Of a stretch of 64,000 nucleotides of DNA, positions 8,978-18,089 are shown one piece after another. Made by a program: the position numbers and the translations under genes. Source of the DNA: Rhodococcus marinonascens NBRC 14363 (GTDB taxonomy: Bacteria > Actinomycetota > Actinomycetes > Mycobacteriales > Mycobacteriaceae); NCBI RefSeq assembly GCF_001894885.1, contig NZ_BCXB01000002.1, forward strand, positions 1 through 64,000, written 5' to 3'. The notes under the pieces are model-generated. The model was given only the letters and a program-made list of their open reading frames with translations, had not been told where the DNA came from and searched no databases. Numbering within the stretch: the stretch's first letter is position 1; each line of letters begins with the position of its first letter.

Positions 8978-9589
8978 TCACACCCCTAGACCCGCCGCGC
9001 GGGCGAGTACGTCGACCACCCAGCGCTCGTATTCCTCGGAGCTCCAACCCCGCTCATCGATGAGCAGGATGTGGGTCTCTGGGGTGAGCAGCGCCAGACC
9101 GACATCGACGGTGCGGTCGATGTCGAGGTGGTCGACCTTGTCGGCGAGAGTGGTCATCAGGTGCCGCAGCACCATCTCATGGTGCTCGCAGGTGCTCGCC
9201 CATAGTTGCGCGACTTCGGGATCCGCTCCGGCCGCGGCCCGCACCGCGAGCAACACAGGTGCGGCACGATCGAGTATCAGCCGCGCACCACGGGTCTGAA
9301 TACGCAACTGAGACAGGGGGTCCGGCTCCGCAATCGCCTCGGCCACCCACAGTCTCGACAGCGTCGGAATCGGCTCGTCGTCGCCGGAAATGGCTACGTC
9401 GAGCAGAGCTTCGAGCACGCTGCGCTTGTTCCCGAACACGAAATACACGGTCTGTACGGCGACGCCCGCCTCGACGGCGATGGCCTTCATAGTGGTCGAC
9501 GCGTAGCCGGTGGTGGTGAACAGGGCGTGGGCGGCGGTCAGGATCTTCTGCCGCGCCGGGGTCTTGTCGTCCTCGCTTGGTGTTGCCAC
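8978..9589 (-). CDS. TetR-family regulator
   Basis: A 203-aa TetR protein. The N-terminal HTH (residues about 14-60) shows RQKILTAAHALFTTTGYAST and the recognition helix region VAVQTVYFVFGNK. The C-terminal ligand-binding half is diverged. It is divergent from the first saccharopine-dehydrogenase-like gene, and the short gap between them holds CTAGAG-containing palindromes that are likely its operator. It is therefore probably a local repressor of that oxidoreductase and perhaps of its second copy, whose promoter keeps a related palindrome. Confidence 0.9.
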   Translation of the reverse strand: MATPSEDDKTPARQKILTAAHALFTTTGYASTTMKAIAVEAGVAVQTVYFVFGNKRSVLEALLDVAISGDDEPIPTLSRLWVAEAIAEPDPLSQLRIQTRGARLILDRAAPVLLAVRAAAGADPEVAQLWASTCEHHEMVLRHLMTTLADKVDHLDIDRTVDVGLALLTPETHILLIDERGWSSEEYERWVVDVLARAAGLGV

Positions 9590-9602
9590 ACCCTAGAGTA
9601 TA

Positions 9603-9625
9603 GCTCTAGAGTAACGCACTAGAGC
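9603..9625. promoter_or_regulatory. Candidate TetR operator, copy 1
   Basis: GCTCTAG (9603-9609) and CTAGAGC (9619-9625) form an inverted repeat with a 9-nt spacer, between the tetR start and the oxidoreductase start. A further CTAGAG lies just upstream at about 9593. Position and symmetry fit a TetR operator; binding is inferred. Confidence 0.55.
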
Positions 9626-9655
9626 AATACTTCAGTGCGCTGGGAGGCGGTCGGA

Positions 9656-10612
9656 ATGACGGAATCGGTGTTGGTCCTCGGTGGGTACGGGGCGGTAGGA
9701 AAGCACCTGGTCGAGAAGCTGCGGGCGGAAGGTGTCGAGGCGCTGGCGGCGGGCCGCGACCAAGCGCGCGCAGATCGGGTGATCGACCTATCCGATCCCG
9801 CCTCCTTGTCCACCGGGTTGGACGGGGTGTCGGTGGTGGTGAACTGCTCCGGCACAGAAGATCCTGCTGTGGCTGCAACCGCGGCCGGGCGGGGGATCCC
9901 GTTCATGGACATCACGTCCACCTACGAATACCTACAACAGCTCGAGCAGGTGAACGGTCCGGCGCTGCTCGGCGTCGGGATCGCGCCCGGGCTGACCACC
10001 CTGCTCGCGGTCGAGGCCGCCCAGGGCGGTGGGCCGGTGGACGTGGTGATCGGGTTCGGGGCGGGCGAAGGTGGCGGGCCGGCATCCACGGAGTTCACGT
10101 ATGGGCTGTTCGGCAAGCGCTTCACGGACCCGGACGGGTCGCAGGTGCGGAACTACACCCGGCCCAAGCGTTTCGAGCTTCCTGCGGAAGCGGGGTACCC
10201 GCGATTCCCGGCGCTGCGCGCAGACTTCGCCGACCAGCACCGGCTCACCGACGACCTGGGCGTGCCGGTACGCAGCTACCTACGGCTCGATTCCCGGCTC
10301 GCCACGGTCGGGCTGGCCGCACTCACGTGGATGCCAAGGCTCGCGGCGATGCTCCCGGACGGCGACATGCCCGGTGGCGACGGCTGGGTGGTCGCGGCGC
10401 ATGGTGCGGCCGGACGGTGCCATTGGGCGGCGGGTCACGGCCAGTGCCGGGCAACGGCAGCCATCACCGCGGAGATTGTGCTGCGGCTGCTGGGCGATCC
10501 GGTCGAGTCACCGACCTGGCTGCACGACTGGATCAAGCTCGACGATCTGCAGGAGGCACTCGAAGGCGCCGGCGTCACGTTCGGCACCGGAATTTCAGCC
10601 GCCGCCAGGTAG
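9656..10612 (+). CDS. Saccharopine dehydrogenase-like NAD(P)-binding protein, copy 1
   Basis: A 318-aa protein with an N-terminal Rossmann fold (SVLVLGGYGAVGKHLVEKL) of the saccharopine-dehydrogenase NADP-binding family, followed by the family middle region (APGLTTLLAVEAA). Such proteins act as trans-acting enoyl reductases or unknown oxidoreductases; the substrate is not evident. ATG 9656 is chosen because the second copy has its start at the same point. Compared with copy 2, the stop codon after GTGI is changed (TGA to TCA), so this protein continues for five residues (SAAAR) to a TAG. Divergent from tetR. Confidence 0.88.
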   Translation: MTESVLVLGGYGAVGKHLVEKLRAEGVEALAAGRDQARADRVIDLSDPASLSTGLDGVSVVVNCSGTEDPAVAATAAGRGIPFMDITSTYEYLQQLEQVNGPALLGVGIAPGLTTLLAVEAAQGGGPVDVVIGFGAGEGGGPASTEFTYGLFGKRFTDPDGSQVRNYTRPKRFELPAEAGYPRFPALRADFADQHRLTDDLGVPVRSYLRLDSRLATVGLAALTWMPRLAAMLPDGDMPGGDGWVVAAHGAAGRCHWAAGHGQCRATAAITAEIVLRLLGDPVESPTWLHDWIKLDDLQEALEGAGVTFGTGISAAAR

Positions 10613-11291
10613 TCGACCGGGTAAAGGTGATCTTCCGCCTCTCACACCACTCGAGCAGGTGATGATTGATGGACTCACTCCCGTTGTCGCTGTCGACACC
10701 CAAGATCGGGAACGGCATGATCTGCGCGATCTCGCCCAGGGCGGCGATCACCCATCTGCGTGCCTTGTTGCGCACGGTGCGGTTCTCTGTCCAGCCGGTG
10801 GCGATGTCGGTCACGGTCAGCGTGTAGGCGTGCTCACCGACAGCGTTGCCGCCCTCGTGGCCGACCAGGTCGATCTCGACGAACCCCGGTTGCGCATCGT
10901 CCCAGTCCGCCCAGGTACGGATCGGGATCGGCGACTCGAGCAGCGAGCCCAGCTTGGTGTGGCTGCGGCCCCTCACCGCGTGTATGCGGCGTTCCGGGGC
11001 CAGCCGCTTGCCGGCAGGCATCCCCAACACTGCCCAGCAGAAAACGAGCGCAGCAACGACATTCGGACCGGATATCGGCGGTCGAGGTGTCCGCCGACGC
11101 ACCACCCGCGGCCGCAACGCCTTACGCGCATGATCGCGATGCCAGCCCGTGATGGCGCACAACTCGTCCAGGATCTGCGTCTTCCCGGCCTTGTCCGCCC
11201 GCCGGTAGCGGGTCGCGATCGTCTTCGTCACGGCCTTGCGCTCGGCCATCGTCAATCCCATCCTCCGGCGGTAGCGCAACTCCGCACCCAT
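10613..11291 (-). pseudogene. Truncated DDE/integrase-core transposase
   Basis: Reads as the N-terminal two thirds of an integrase-core transposase of about 400 aa. There is an N-terminal HTH part (KAGKTQILDELCAITGWHRD), then the catalytic core with EIDLVGHEGG and VDSDNGSES, where the family usually has DNGSEF. The reading ends at KITFTRS, just before the expected third catalytic Glu, and then runs into the 3' flank of the upstream paralogue. The element therefore lost its C-terminal part and cannot transpose by itself. It separates the two tandem oxidoreductase copies. Confidence 0.85.
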
Positions 11292-11324
11292 ATTCGAGCG
11301 GCACGCCGCACGCGGGCATTGTCG

Positions 11325-11371
11325 AATGAGTCAACGAAGGGGGCTACGCGGACATTTTCAATGAGTCAACG
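11325..11371. repeat. Direct repeats at the transposase 5' side
   Basis: AATGAGTCAACG occurs at 11325-11336 and again at 11360-11371, 35 bp apart, upstream of the transposase start. Repeated 12-mers at an IS end are typical transposase-binding sites, so this is probably the surviving terminus of the element. Confidence 0.55.
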
Positions 11372-11396
11372 CGGGGTGTTGCCGCATCCTGAAGTT

Positions 11397-11436
11397 TAAC
11401 TCTAGAGTGAGGCACCGAAGTCTGACTTCAGAGTTA
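11397..11436. promoter_or_regulatory. Candidate operator, copy 2
   Basis: TAACTCT (11397-11403) and AGAGTTA (11430-11436) form an inverted repeat; the left part reads ACTCTAGAGT like the sites upstream of copy 1. It lies 23 bases before the second oxidoreductase start. It is probably the diverged duplicate of the TetR operator. Confidence 0.45.
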
Positions 11437-11459
11437 AGCACCAAAGCAAGGCGGTCGGA

Positions 11460-12395
11460 ATGGCGGAATCGGTGTTGGTCCTCGGTGGGTCCGGGGCGGC
11501 AGGAAAGCACTTGGTCGAGATACTGCGGGCAGCGGGCGTCGAGGCGCTGGCGGCGGGTCGCAACCGGGCGCATGCGGACCGGGTGATCGACCTATCCGAT
11601 CCCACCTCCTTGTCCACTGGGTTGGACGGGGTGTCCGTAGTGGTGAACTGCTCCGGCATCGAGAATCCCACCGTGGCCGCGGCGGCCGCCGCGCGCGGGA
11701 TCGCGTTCACGGACATCACCTCCACCTACGAATATCTGCAGCAACTCGAGCAAGTAGATGGCCCGGTCCTGCTCGGCGTCGGGATCGCGCCCGGGCTGAC
11801 CACCCTGCTCGCGGTCGAGGCGGCCCAGGGCGGTGGGCCGGTGGACGTGGTGATCGGGTTCGGGGCGGGCGAGGGAGGCGGGCCGGCATCCACGGAGTTC
11901 TTCGATGCGCTGAGCGGCAAGCGCTTCACGGACCCGGACGGGTCGCAGGTGCGGAACTACACCCGGCCCAAGCGTTTCAAGCTTCCTGCGGAAGCGGGAT
12001 ACCCGCGATTCCCGGCGCTGCGAACAGACTTCGGCGACCAGAACCAGCTCACCGTAGACCTCGGCGTCCCGGTACGCAGCTACCTACGGCTCGATTCCCG
12101 GCTCGCCACCGTCAAACTGGCCGCACTCGCGTTGATGCCGCGACTCGCGGCGATTCTCCCCGACATGCCCGGCGGCGACGGTTGGGTGGTCGCTGCACAT
12201 GGCGGCGCCGGGCGATGCTACTGGGCGACGGGTCGCGGCCTGTACCGGGCAACGGCGGCCATCACCGCGGAGGTGGTGCTGCGGCTTCTGCGCAATCCGA
12301 TCGAGTCACCGACCTGGCTGCACGACTGGATCAAGCTCGACGATCTGCAGGAGGCACTCGAAGGCGCCGGCGTCACGTTCGGCACCGGAATTTGA
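11460..12395 (+). CDS. Saccharopine dehydrogenase-like NAD(P)-binding protein, copy 2
   Basis: A 311-aa paralogue of the protein at 9656, very similar along its whole length, with the same Rossmann motif (SVLVLGGSGAAGKHLVEIL) and the same APGLTTLLAVEAA block. It ends at TGA directly after GTGI. The bases after the stop (GCCGCCGCCAGGTAGTC) are still shared with copy 1, so the duplication included the 3' flank. It has its own palindrome upstream but no adjacent tetR. Substrate unknown; functional redundancy with copy 1 is likely. Confidence 0.88.
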   Translation: MAESVLVLGGSGAAGKHLVEILRAAGVEALAAGRNRAHADRVIDLSDPTSLSTGLDGVSVVVNCSGIENPTVAAAAAARGIAFTDITSTYEYLQQLEQVDGPVLLGVGIAPGLTTLLAVEAAQGGGPVDVVIGFGAGEGGGPASTEFFDALSGKRFTDPDGSQVRNYTRPKRFKLPAEAGYPRFPALRTDFGDQNQLTVDLGVPVRSYLRLDSRLATVKLAALALMPRLAAILPDMPGGDGWVVAAHGGAGRCYWATGRGLYRATAAITAEVVLRLLRNPIESPTWLHDWIKLDDLQEALEGAGVTFGTGI

Positions 12396-12456
12396 GCCGC
12401 CGCCAGGTAGTCAACGCCAGCGAGGATCCGTATATCGGCAACACGCGGGACATCGT

Positions 12457-12485
12457 CCAAATGGTCTCCTTGGGCGACCATTTGG
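12457..12485. terminator. Hairpin between convergent genes
   Basis: CCAAATGGT (12457-12465) and ACCATTTGG (12477-12485) are perfect 9-bp arms. A second hairpin, CGAGATGGG (12495-12503) with CCCATCTCG (12525-12533), follows. Both lie between two convergent genes, so they are plausible terminators for the oxidoreductase (+) and the secreted protein (-). Confidence 0.5.
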
Positions 12486-12549
12486 CGGCTCGGCCGAGAT
12501 GGGAACGCGCAAACCAGGCGTGCCCCCATCTCGAACGAGCAGACCTCTC

Positions 12550-13008
12550 CTAGGACGAACCCAGCGACCCTGTGGAGCCCGGGACGGGGGCAACCCACTC
12601 CCACGTCGCGCAGTCGGTCGTGGTGAAGTCGGTGTCGGTGGGTTCAATGATCACCGCCGTTGCGTACTGGAACGGGTCAACGGTGCTGGTGAAGGAGACA
12701 ATTCCATCGATCAGTGGCCCTGAACGATCCCCAGAGCAATCGGTGTCTGCGAGGCCGGGGTTCTGGTAGATGCCCGGTTTGACGGTGCCGTCCAACCCGT
12801 TGCCTACGGGGAAGATGCCATCTCCGGGAATGGTGGGCTTCCCGAGACTGCCCAACGACCCGAAGTCACCCAGGCTTCCGAAAATTCCAGAAGTTCCGAA
12901 CTCACCGGCACTTCCGAACAATCCTTGGGCGGACGCGACCCCACCCGCGGCGGTAGCCAGTGTGAGGGCCGAGAGTGTTGCGATAATGCTCCTGGTTCTG
13001 TTACGCAC
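12550..13008 (-). CDS. Secreted Gly/Ser/Phe-rich protein, function unknown
   Basis: A 152-aa protein with a clear Sec signal peptide (basic MRNRTRS, hydrophobic core, cleavage probably after ASA or AQG near residues 26-29). Next comes a low-complexity segment with repeated FGS/LGS units (FGSLGDFGSLGSLG), then a small domain with two Cys (near DTDCSG and TTDCATWEW) that may form a disulfide. It starts at GTG 13008 with GGGGAAG just upstream. No enzymatic motif. The FGS/LGS tail style recurs at the end of the secreted protein at 32438. Confidence 0.75.
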   Translation of the reverse strand: MRNRTRSIIATLSALTLATAAGGVASAQGLFGSAGEFGTSGIFGSLGDFGSLGSLGKPTIPGDGIFPVGNGLDGTVKPGIYQNPGLADTDCSGDRSGPLIDGIVSFTSTVDPFQYATAVIIEPTDTDFTTTDCATWEWVAPVPGSTGSLGSS

Positions 13009-13347
13009 GTCGTCTTCCCCTACATTGTGGATGAGACTTCTTGGACGTCAACGATAAAGACCGTTGACGGTCCAGAACCCGTGATGGCGCCCAAGACACG
13101 GCACGTGTCGGACTGAAAAGCGAGTGCCGACCCCCCAGCGGTAGGAAACCGTGCGCGGAACGTCAAAAACGTCGAATACTGCTCGTGCACACCGCTATCC
13201 GTGAACTTTGCGAACGCGGACAGCGATGTGCGTGAGTGCCGAATCCGTCTTCTTCGTGCCGGCACCCTCCACATCGAAGTTCTGAGAGATGGTGGGCCGT
13301 GGAAAATTGCATAGGGATCTGTCGTACCCCCGGTGCACTATGGAAGG
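13009..13347. promoter_or_regulatory. Divergent intergenic region before lhr
   Basis: A 339-bp gap without a supportable gene between the secreted protein (-) and lhr (+). It contains an inverted repeat GTCAACG (13047-13053) / CGTTGAC (13062-13068), near the start of the secreted-protein gene and possibly an operator. Nothing else was recognised. Confidence 0.4.
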
Positions 13348-16300
13348 GTGACCGACAGCCTGGGCGGATTCTCCGCCGCCACTCGCGAGTGGTTCGACGG
13401 TGCGTTTCCCGCGCCGACGGACGCTCAGCTGGGGGCATGGGAGTCGATAGCGAGCCGAGCCCACACACTGGTCGTCGCGCCCACCGGGTCCGGCAAGACG
13501 CTGTCGGCGTTTCTGTGGTCTCTCGATCAACTCGCCGGCTCCGACGAGAAGAAGCGGTCGACGAAGGTCCTCTACATCTCGCCCCTGAAGGCTCTCGGCG
13601 TCGACGTCGAGCGCAACCTGCGGGCACCGCTCGTCGGTATCACGCAGACCGCAAAGCGGCTCGGACTCACGCCGCCCGAGATCTCGGTGGGCGTGCGGTC
13701 CGGTGACACGCCACCCGGCGACCGGCGCGCTCTGATCAAGAACCCGCCCGACATTCTCATCACTACCCCTGAATCACTGTTCCTCATGCTCACGTCCGCG
13801 GCGCGCGAGACGCTGACACAGGTGGACACCGTCATCGTCGACGAGGTGCATGCGGTGGCAGGCACCAAGCGTGGTGCGCATCTGGCGCTGTCGCTGGAAC
13901 GACTTGACCAGCTTCTCGAGAGGCCCGCGCAGCGCATCGGCCTGTCCGCGACGGTCCGGCCCCACGAGGAGGTGGCCCGGTTCCTGTCCGGCTCGGCGCC
14001 CGTCCGCATCGTGGCCCCGCCGTCGCCGAAGACATTCGACCTCACGGTCCGAGTGCCAGTCGAGGACATGACCGAACTCGGCCTCGCCGAACCCGCCGAG
14101 GGTTCGGCTTCGGCCACCCCTCAGGCGGGGTCCATTTGGCCGCACGTCGAGGAGCAGATCGTCGACCTGGTTCTGGCCCATCGCTCGTCTATCGTGTTCG
14201 CCAACTCGCGGCGCCTCGCCGAGCGGCTTACCGCACGGCTCAACGAGATCTACGCCGAACGCGGCGGGGCCGTCGTCGACAAGAATCCGAAACCGGCCTC
14301 GCAGATCGGCACCCCGTCCGAAGTCAATTTCGGCGCCGACCCCCTACTGGCCCGCGCCCACCACGGCTCGGTCAGCAAGGACCAGCGGGCCCTGATCGAG
14401 GACGACCTCAAGTCGGGCCGGCTGCGCTGTGTGGTCGCGACGAGTAGCCTCGAACTCGGAATCGACATGGGTGCAGTGGATCTCGTGATTCAGGTGGAGG
14501 CACCGCCGTCGGTAGCGAACGGTTTGCAGCGCGTCGGTCGCGCCGGACACCAGGTCGGGGAGATCTCCCGCGGAGTCGTATTTCCCAAACACCGTACCGA
14601 TCTGGTGCATTGCGCGGTCACCGTCGAGCGCATGGTCACCGGCAAGATCGAGGCCCTCGCCGTCCCCGCAAATCCGCTCGACATCCTCGCCCAGCACACC
14701 GTGGCAGCCACCGCCCTCGAACCACTCGACGTCGACGACTGGTTCGAGACGGTCCGCCGCAGCGGGTCCTTCGCGACCCTTCCCCGGTCGGCGTTCGAAT
14801 CCACCCTCGACCTGCTGGCCGGCCTCTACCCGTCCGACGAGTTCGCCGAACTCCGGCCGCGTCTCGTCTGGGACCGGGAGGCGAACACGCTCACAGGCCG
14901 CCCCGGCGCGCAGCGCCTTGCCGTCACGTCTGGCGGCGCAATCCCCGACCGCGGCCTGTTCGCCGTGTATATGGTCGGCGAGAAGGCCTCCCGTGTAGGT
15001 GAACTGGACGAGGAGATGGTGTACGAATCGCGGGTGGGCGACGTCTTCGCACTCGGTGCCACCAGTTGGCGAATCGAGGAAATCACCTTCGACCGGGTGC
15101 TGGTCAGCCCCGCTTACGGACTGCCGGGGCGTCTGCCGTTCTGGCACGGCGACACCCTCGGCCGCCCGGCGGAACTCGGCGAGGCGCTGGGACAGTTCCT
15201 ACGGGAGATCTCGCTCGGGCACGATGCGGATGTCCAAGAACGCTGCCGTATCGGTGGACTCGACGAAAATGCCACCAGCAATCTCGTTCAGTTCGTCGCC
15301 GAACAGAAGACCGCAACGGGCCAAGTCCCCACGGATCGCACCCTGGTGGTCGAACGGTTCCGCGACGAACTCGGCGACTGGCGCCTGATCCTGCATTCGC
15401 CGTACGGGCAACGCGTGCATGCGCCGTGGGCGCTCGCGGTGAGTGCCCGGTTGAGCGAGCGTCACGGACTCGACTCGAATGCGACGGCGTCCGATGACGG
15501 CATCATCGTCCGTCTTCCCGACACGGAGGACGCCCCGCCCGGCGCCGACCTCTTCGCCTTCGACCGGGACGAGATCGAGAACCTCGTCACCGAGCAGGTG
15601 GGCGGTTCGGCACTGTTTGCGTCGCGGTTCCGGGAGTGCGCGGCGCGGGCACTGCTCCTGCCCCGCAGGACTCCCGGAAAACGCGCACCTCTGTGGCAAC
15701 AGCGGCAGCGTTCCGCCCAACTGCTGGACGTGGCCCGCAAGTATCCGACCTTCCCGATCCTGCTCGAGACGGTCCGGGAGTGCCTGCAGGACGTATACGA
15801 CCTCCCGGCGCTGAAGGATCTGTTCGGCCGCCTCGAACGGCGCCAGATCCGAATCGTCGAGGTGGAGACGCAGTCACCGTCACCTTTCGCCGGTGCCTTG
15901 CTGTTCAACTACGTCGGCGAGTTCATGTACGAAGGCGACAGTCCCCTCGCCGAACGACGCGCGGCAGCGCTGTCGCTGGACTCGACGCTCCTCGCCGAAC
16001 TCCTCGGCCGGGTCGAACTGCGGGAGTTGCTCGACGCCGACGTCATCGCGCAGGCCGAGAAGGAACTGCAGCGAGTACTCCCCGACCGCAAGGCCCGCGA
16101 CCTCGAGGGGATCGCAGATCTGCTCCGGATGCTCGGTCCACTGACAACCGGCGAGATCGCCGAGCGCTCTGTCGCGGACCCCATCCCGTGGCTCGAGGAA
16201 CTGGTCCGCGCCAAACGAGCGCTGTCCGTGTCGTTCGCCGGAAGCGATTGGTGGACAGCGATCGAGGACGCGGGGCGACTGCGTGACGGCCTGGGTGTGC

Positions 16301-17856
16301 CCCTGCCGATCGGCACCCCGGCGGCATTCATCGAACCAGTCGACGACCCACTCGGCGACCTGATCAGCCGCTACGCCCGTACCCACGGACCATTCACTCT
16401 CGCGGACATCGCCGCCCGGTTCGGTCTCGGCACCGCAGTCGCCCGGGATGTCCTCCACCGCTTCGCCCTCGACAAACGCGTGGTAGAAGGCGAATTCCGG
16501 CCCTCGGCAACAGGGAGTGAATGGTGCGACGCCGAGGTGTTGCGGCGCCTCCGCCGGCGTTCGCTGGCCGCCGCCCGGCAGGAGGTCGAGCCCGTCAGCA
16601 CAGCGGCGTTCGGGCGGTTCCTGCCGAGCTGGCAACACGTGGGCGGCACACTCCGCGGCATCGACGGAGTCGCCACGGTGGTAGACCAACTCGTGGGCTT
16701 CCCGGTGCCGGCGTCCGCGCTCGAAACGCTGGTCCTGCCGTCCCGGGTGGCCGACTACTCCCCTGCAATGCTCGACGAACTCACGTCCACCGGCGAGGTG
16801 TTGTGGTCCGGCGCGGGCAACATCTCGGGCAAGGACGGGTGGGTGTGCCTACATACCGCTGACTCCGCACCGCGCACGCTCGCGGCACCCGGCGACGCGG
16901 AACTCTCGGACGTCCAGCAACGCATTCTCGACACCCTGGCCGGCGGTGGTGCCTACTTCTTCCGGCAGCTGTCCGAGGTGCTCGACGGTACCGACGACAG
17001 CGCACTGGCGACGGCTCTGTGGGAACTGGTGTGGCTCGGGCGGATAGGGAACGACACTCTCGCCCCGGTGCGCGCACTCCTGTCTGCCACCTCCCGTACC
17101 ACCACCAGCCACCGCTCGCCACGCCGGCCTCCCCGCGCACGGGCGTATCGGAGCCTCGCGGTTCCGGTACGGTCGGCACCGCCCACCGTCGGCGGTCGCT
17201 GGTCGATTCTGCCCGAGCCCGAACGGGATCCGACGTTGCGCGCGAGCGCCACCGCGGAACAGCTACTGGAACGGTACGGGGTGGTGACGCGCGGGTCCGT
17301 GATGTCGGAGAGCGTGCCGGGCGGATTCGCGCTGATGTACAAAGTGCTCGGCACCTTCGAGGACAACGGGCGCAGCCGTCGTGGGCATTTCGTCGACACC
17401 CTGGGCGGCGCGCAGTTCTCCACACCACCGGTGGTGGACCGTCTGCGCAGCTACACCGAGTCCCTCGAAGGCAGGCACACCAGCCTTCCCGCCGTGACGC
17501 TGGCGGCGAGCGATCCCGGCAACCCCTATGGCGCGGCGTTGCCGTGGCCGAAGCGGGGCGACGATTCCGCTGGCCACCGCCCCGGACGCAAGGCGGGCGG
17601 ACTGGTGGTTCTCGTGGAGGGCGAGCTGATTCTGTTCGTGGAACGCGGTGGGCGGACGGTGCTGACGTTCAGCGACGACCCGGGCGTGTTGCGCACGGCA
17701 GCAGCGGCTCTCGCCGGCATCGTCAAACGAGGCGGGATCGACAAGATCGTGGTCGAAAAGGTCAATGGCCACACCATTCACGGCAGCGACTTCGCGCCCG
17801 TGCTGACCGAGGCCGGCTTCTCCCCCACCCCGCGGGGATTCCGGTTACGAGCCTGA
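13348..17856 (+). CDS. lhr: Large ATP-dependent helicase Lhr
   Basis: Superfamily 2 helicase of about 1500 aa, matching Lhr of mycobacteria (about 1510 aa): a 3'-5' DNA/RNA-DNA helicase linked to DNA repair. Seen: Walker A APTGSGKT, the VDEVH Walker B box, the SATV motif III, and a helicase C domain with SSLELGIDMG and QRVGRAGH. A long Lhr-specific C-terminal part with winged-helix and beta-barrel segments follows. GTG 13348 places the family start (LGGFSAATREWF) correctly; an in-frame GTG at 13333 would add five residues. In M. tuberculosis lhr is followed by nei; here only a relic follows. Confidence 0.95.
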   Translation: MTDSLGGFSAATREWFDGAFPAPTDAQLGAWESIASRAHTLVVAPTGSGKTLSAFLWSLDQLAGSDEKKRSTKVLYISPLKALGVDVERNLRAPLVGITQTAKRLGLTPPEISVGVRSGDTPPGDRRALIKNPPDILITTPESLFLMLTSAARETLTQVDTVIVDEVHAVAGTKRGAHLALSLERLDQLLERPAQRIGLSATVRPHEEVARFLSGSAPVRIVAPPSPKTFDLTVRVPVEDMTELGLAEPAEGSASATPQAGSIWPHVEEQIVDLVLAHRSSIVFANSRRLAERLTARLNEIYAERGGAVVDKNPKPASQIGTPSEVNFGADPLLARAHHGSVSKDQRALIEDDLKSGRLRCVVATSSLELGIDMGAVDLVIQVEAPPSVANGLQRVGRAGHQVGEISRGVVFPKHRTDLVHCAVTVERMVTGKIEALAVPANPLDILAQHTVAATALEPLDVDDWFETVRRSGSFATLPRSAFESTLDLLAGLYPSDEFAELRPRLVWDREANTLTGRPGAQRLAVTSGGAIPDRGLFAVYMVGEKASRVGELDEEMVYESRVGDVFALGATSWRIEEITFDRVLVSPAYGLPGRLPFWHGDTLGRPAELGEALGQFLREISLGHDADVQERCRIGGLDENATSNLVQFVAEQKTATGQVPTDRTLVVERFRDELGDWRLILHSPYGQRVHAPWALAVSARLSERHGLDSNATASDDGIIVRLPDTEDAPPGADLFAFDRDEIENLVTEQVGGSALFASRFRECAARALLLPRRTPGKRAPLWQQRQRSAQLLDVARKYPTFPILLETVRECLQDVYDLPALKDLFGRLERRQIRIVEVETQSPSPFAGALLFNYVGEFMYEGDSPLAERRAAALSLDSTLLAELLGRVELRELLDADVIAQAEKELQRVLPDRKARDLEGIADLLRMLGPLTTGEIAERSVADPIPWLEELVRAKRALSVSFAGSDWWTAIEDAGRLRDGLGVPLPIGTPAAFIEPVDDPLGDLISRYARTHGPFTLADIAARFGLGTAVARDVLHRFALDKRVVEGEFRPSATGSEWCDAEVLRRLRRRSLAAARQEVEPVSTAAFGRFLPSWQHVGGTLRGIDGVATVVDQLVGFPVPASALETLVLPSRVADYSPAMLDELTSTGEVLWSGAGNISGKDGWVCLHTADSAPRTLAAPGDAELSDVQQRILDTLAGGGAYFFRQLSEVLDGTDDSALATALWELVWLGRIGNDTLAPVRALLSATSRTTTSHRSPRRPPRARAYRSLAVPVRSAPPTVGGRWSILPEPERDPTLRASATAEQLLERYGVVTRGSVMSESVPGGFALMYKVLGTFEDNGRSRRGHFVDTLGGAQFSTPPVVDRLRSYTESLEGRHTSLPAVTLAASDPGNPYGAALPWPKRGDDSAGHRPGRKAGGLVVLVEGELILFVERGGRTVLTFSDDPGVLRTAAAALAGIVKRGGIDKIVVEKVNGHTIHGSDFAPVLTEAGFSPTPRGFRLRA

Positions 17857-17857
17857 C

Positions 17858-17902
17858 CTGCCCGAGGGCGCCACCGTCTGGCGCACCACTAATGCTGGAT
17901 AG
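17858..17902 (+). pseudogene. nei: N-terminal relic of a Nei/Fpg DNA glycosylase
   Basis: Directly after the lhr stop the sequence reads LPEGATVWRTTNAG and then TAG. The Fpg/Nei family starts with M-P-E-G-D/H-T-V-W-R, where Pro2 and Glu3 are catalytic, so this looks like the first dozen codons of an endonuclease VIII gene whose ATG is now CTG and whose remainder is gone. lhr is followed by nei in M. tuberculosis (Rv3296-Rv3297), which supports deletion of the rest of the gene at this place. The stretch is short, so chance similarity cannot be excluded. Confidence 0.5.
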
Positions 17903-17969
17903 TCAATTCCCAGTAAAATCTCAGAAAACCCCCACGTTATTCACGGGTTCCGGGAGAATGCTGGATCAC

Positions 17970-18062
17970 ATGGAACTCATCGCTGTTTCAGCCCTCATCG
18001 TAATGGCCCTCTCAGGGGTCGTCGCCGCCCATGCCCCGAAATTTCTGGTCCACACCCACTGA
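17970..18062 (+). CDS. Possible small single-pass membrane protein
   Basis: ATG 17970 opens a 30-codon frame ending TGA at 18062. It encodes a hydrophobic segment (LIAVSALIVMALSGVVAA) followed by a short basic tail. A GGGAG lies at 17952-17956, slightly too far upstream; an in-frame ATG at 17958 lies too close to it. The surrounding sequence is less GC-rich than its neighbours. A real small protein is possible, but the evidence is only the TM-like composition. Confidence 0.3.
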   Translation: MELIAVSALIVMALSGVVAAHAPKFLVHTH

Positions 18063-18089
18063 TACCCCCGCCGTGTAATGCTCTGAGGC

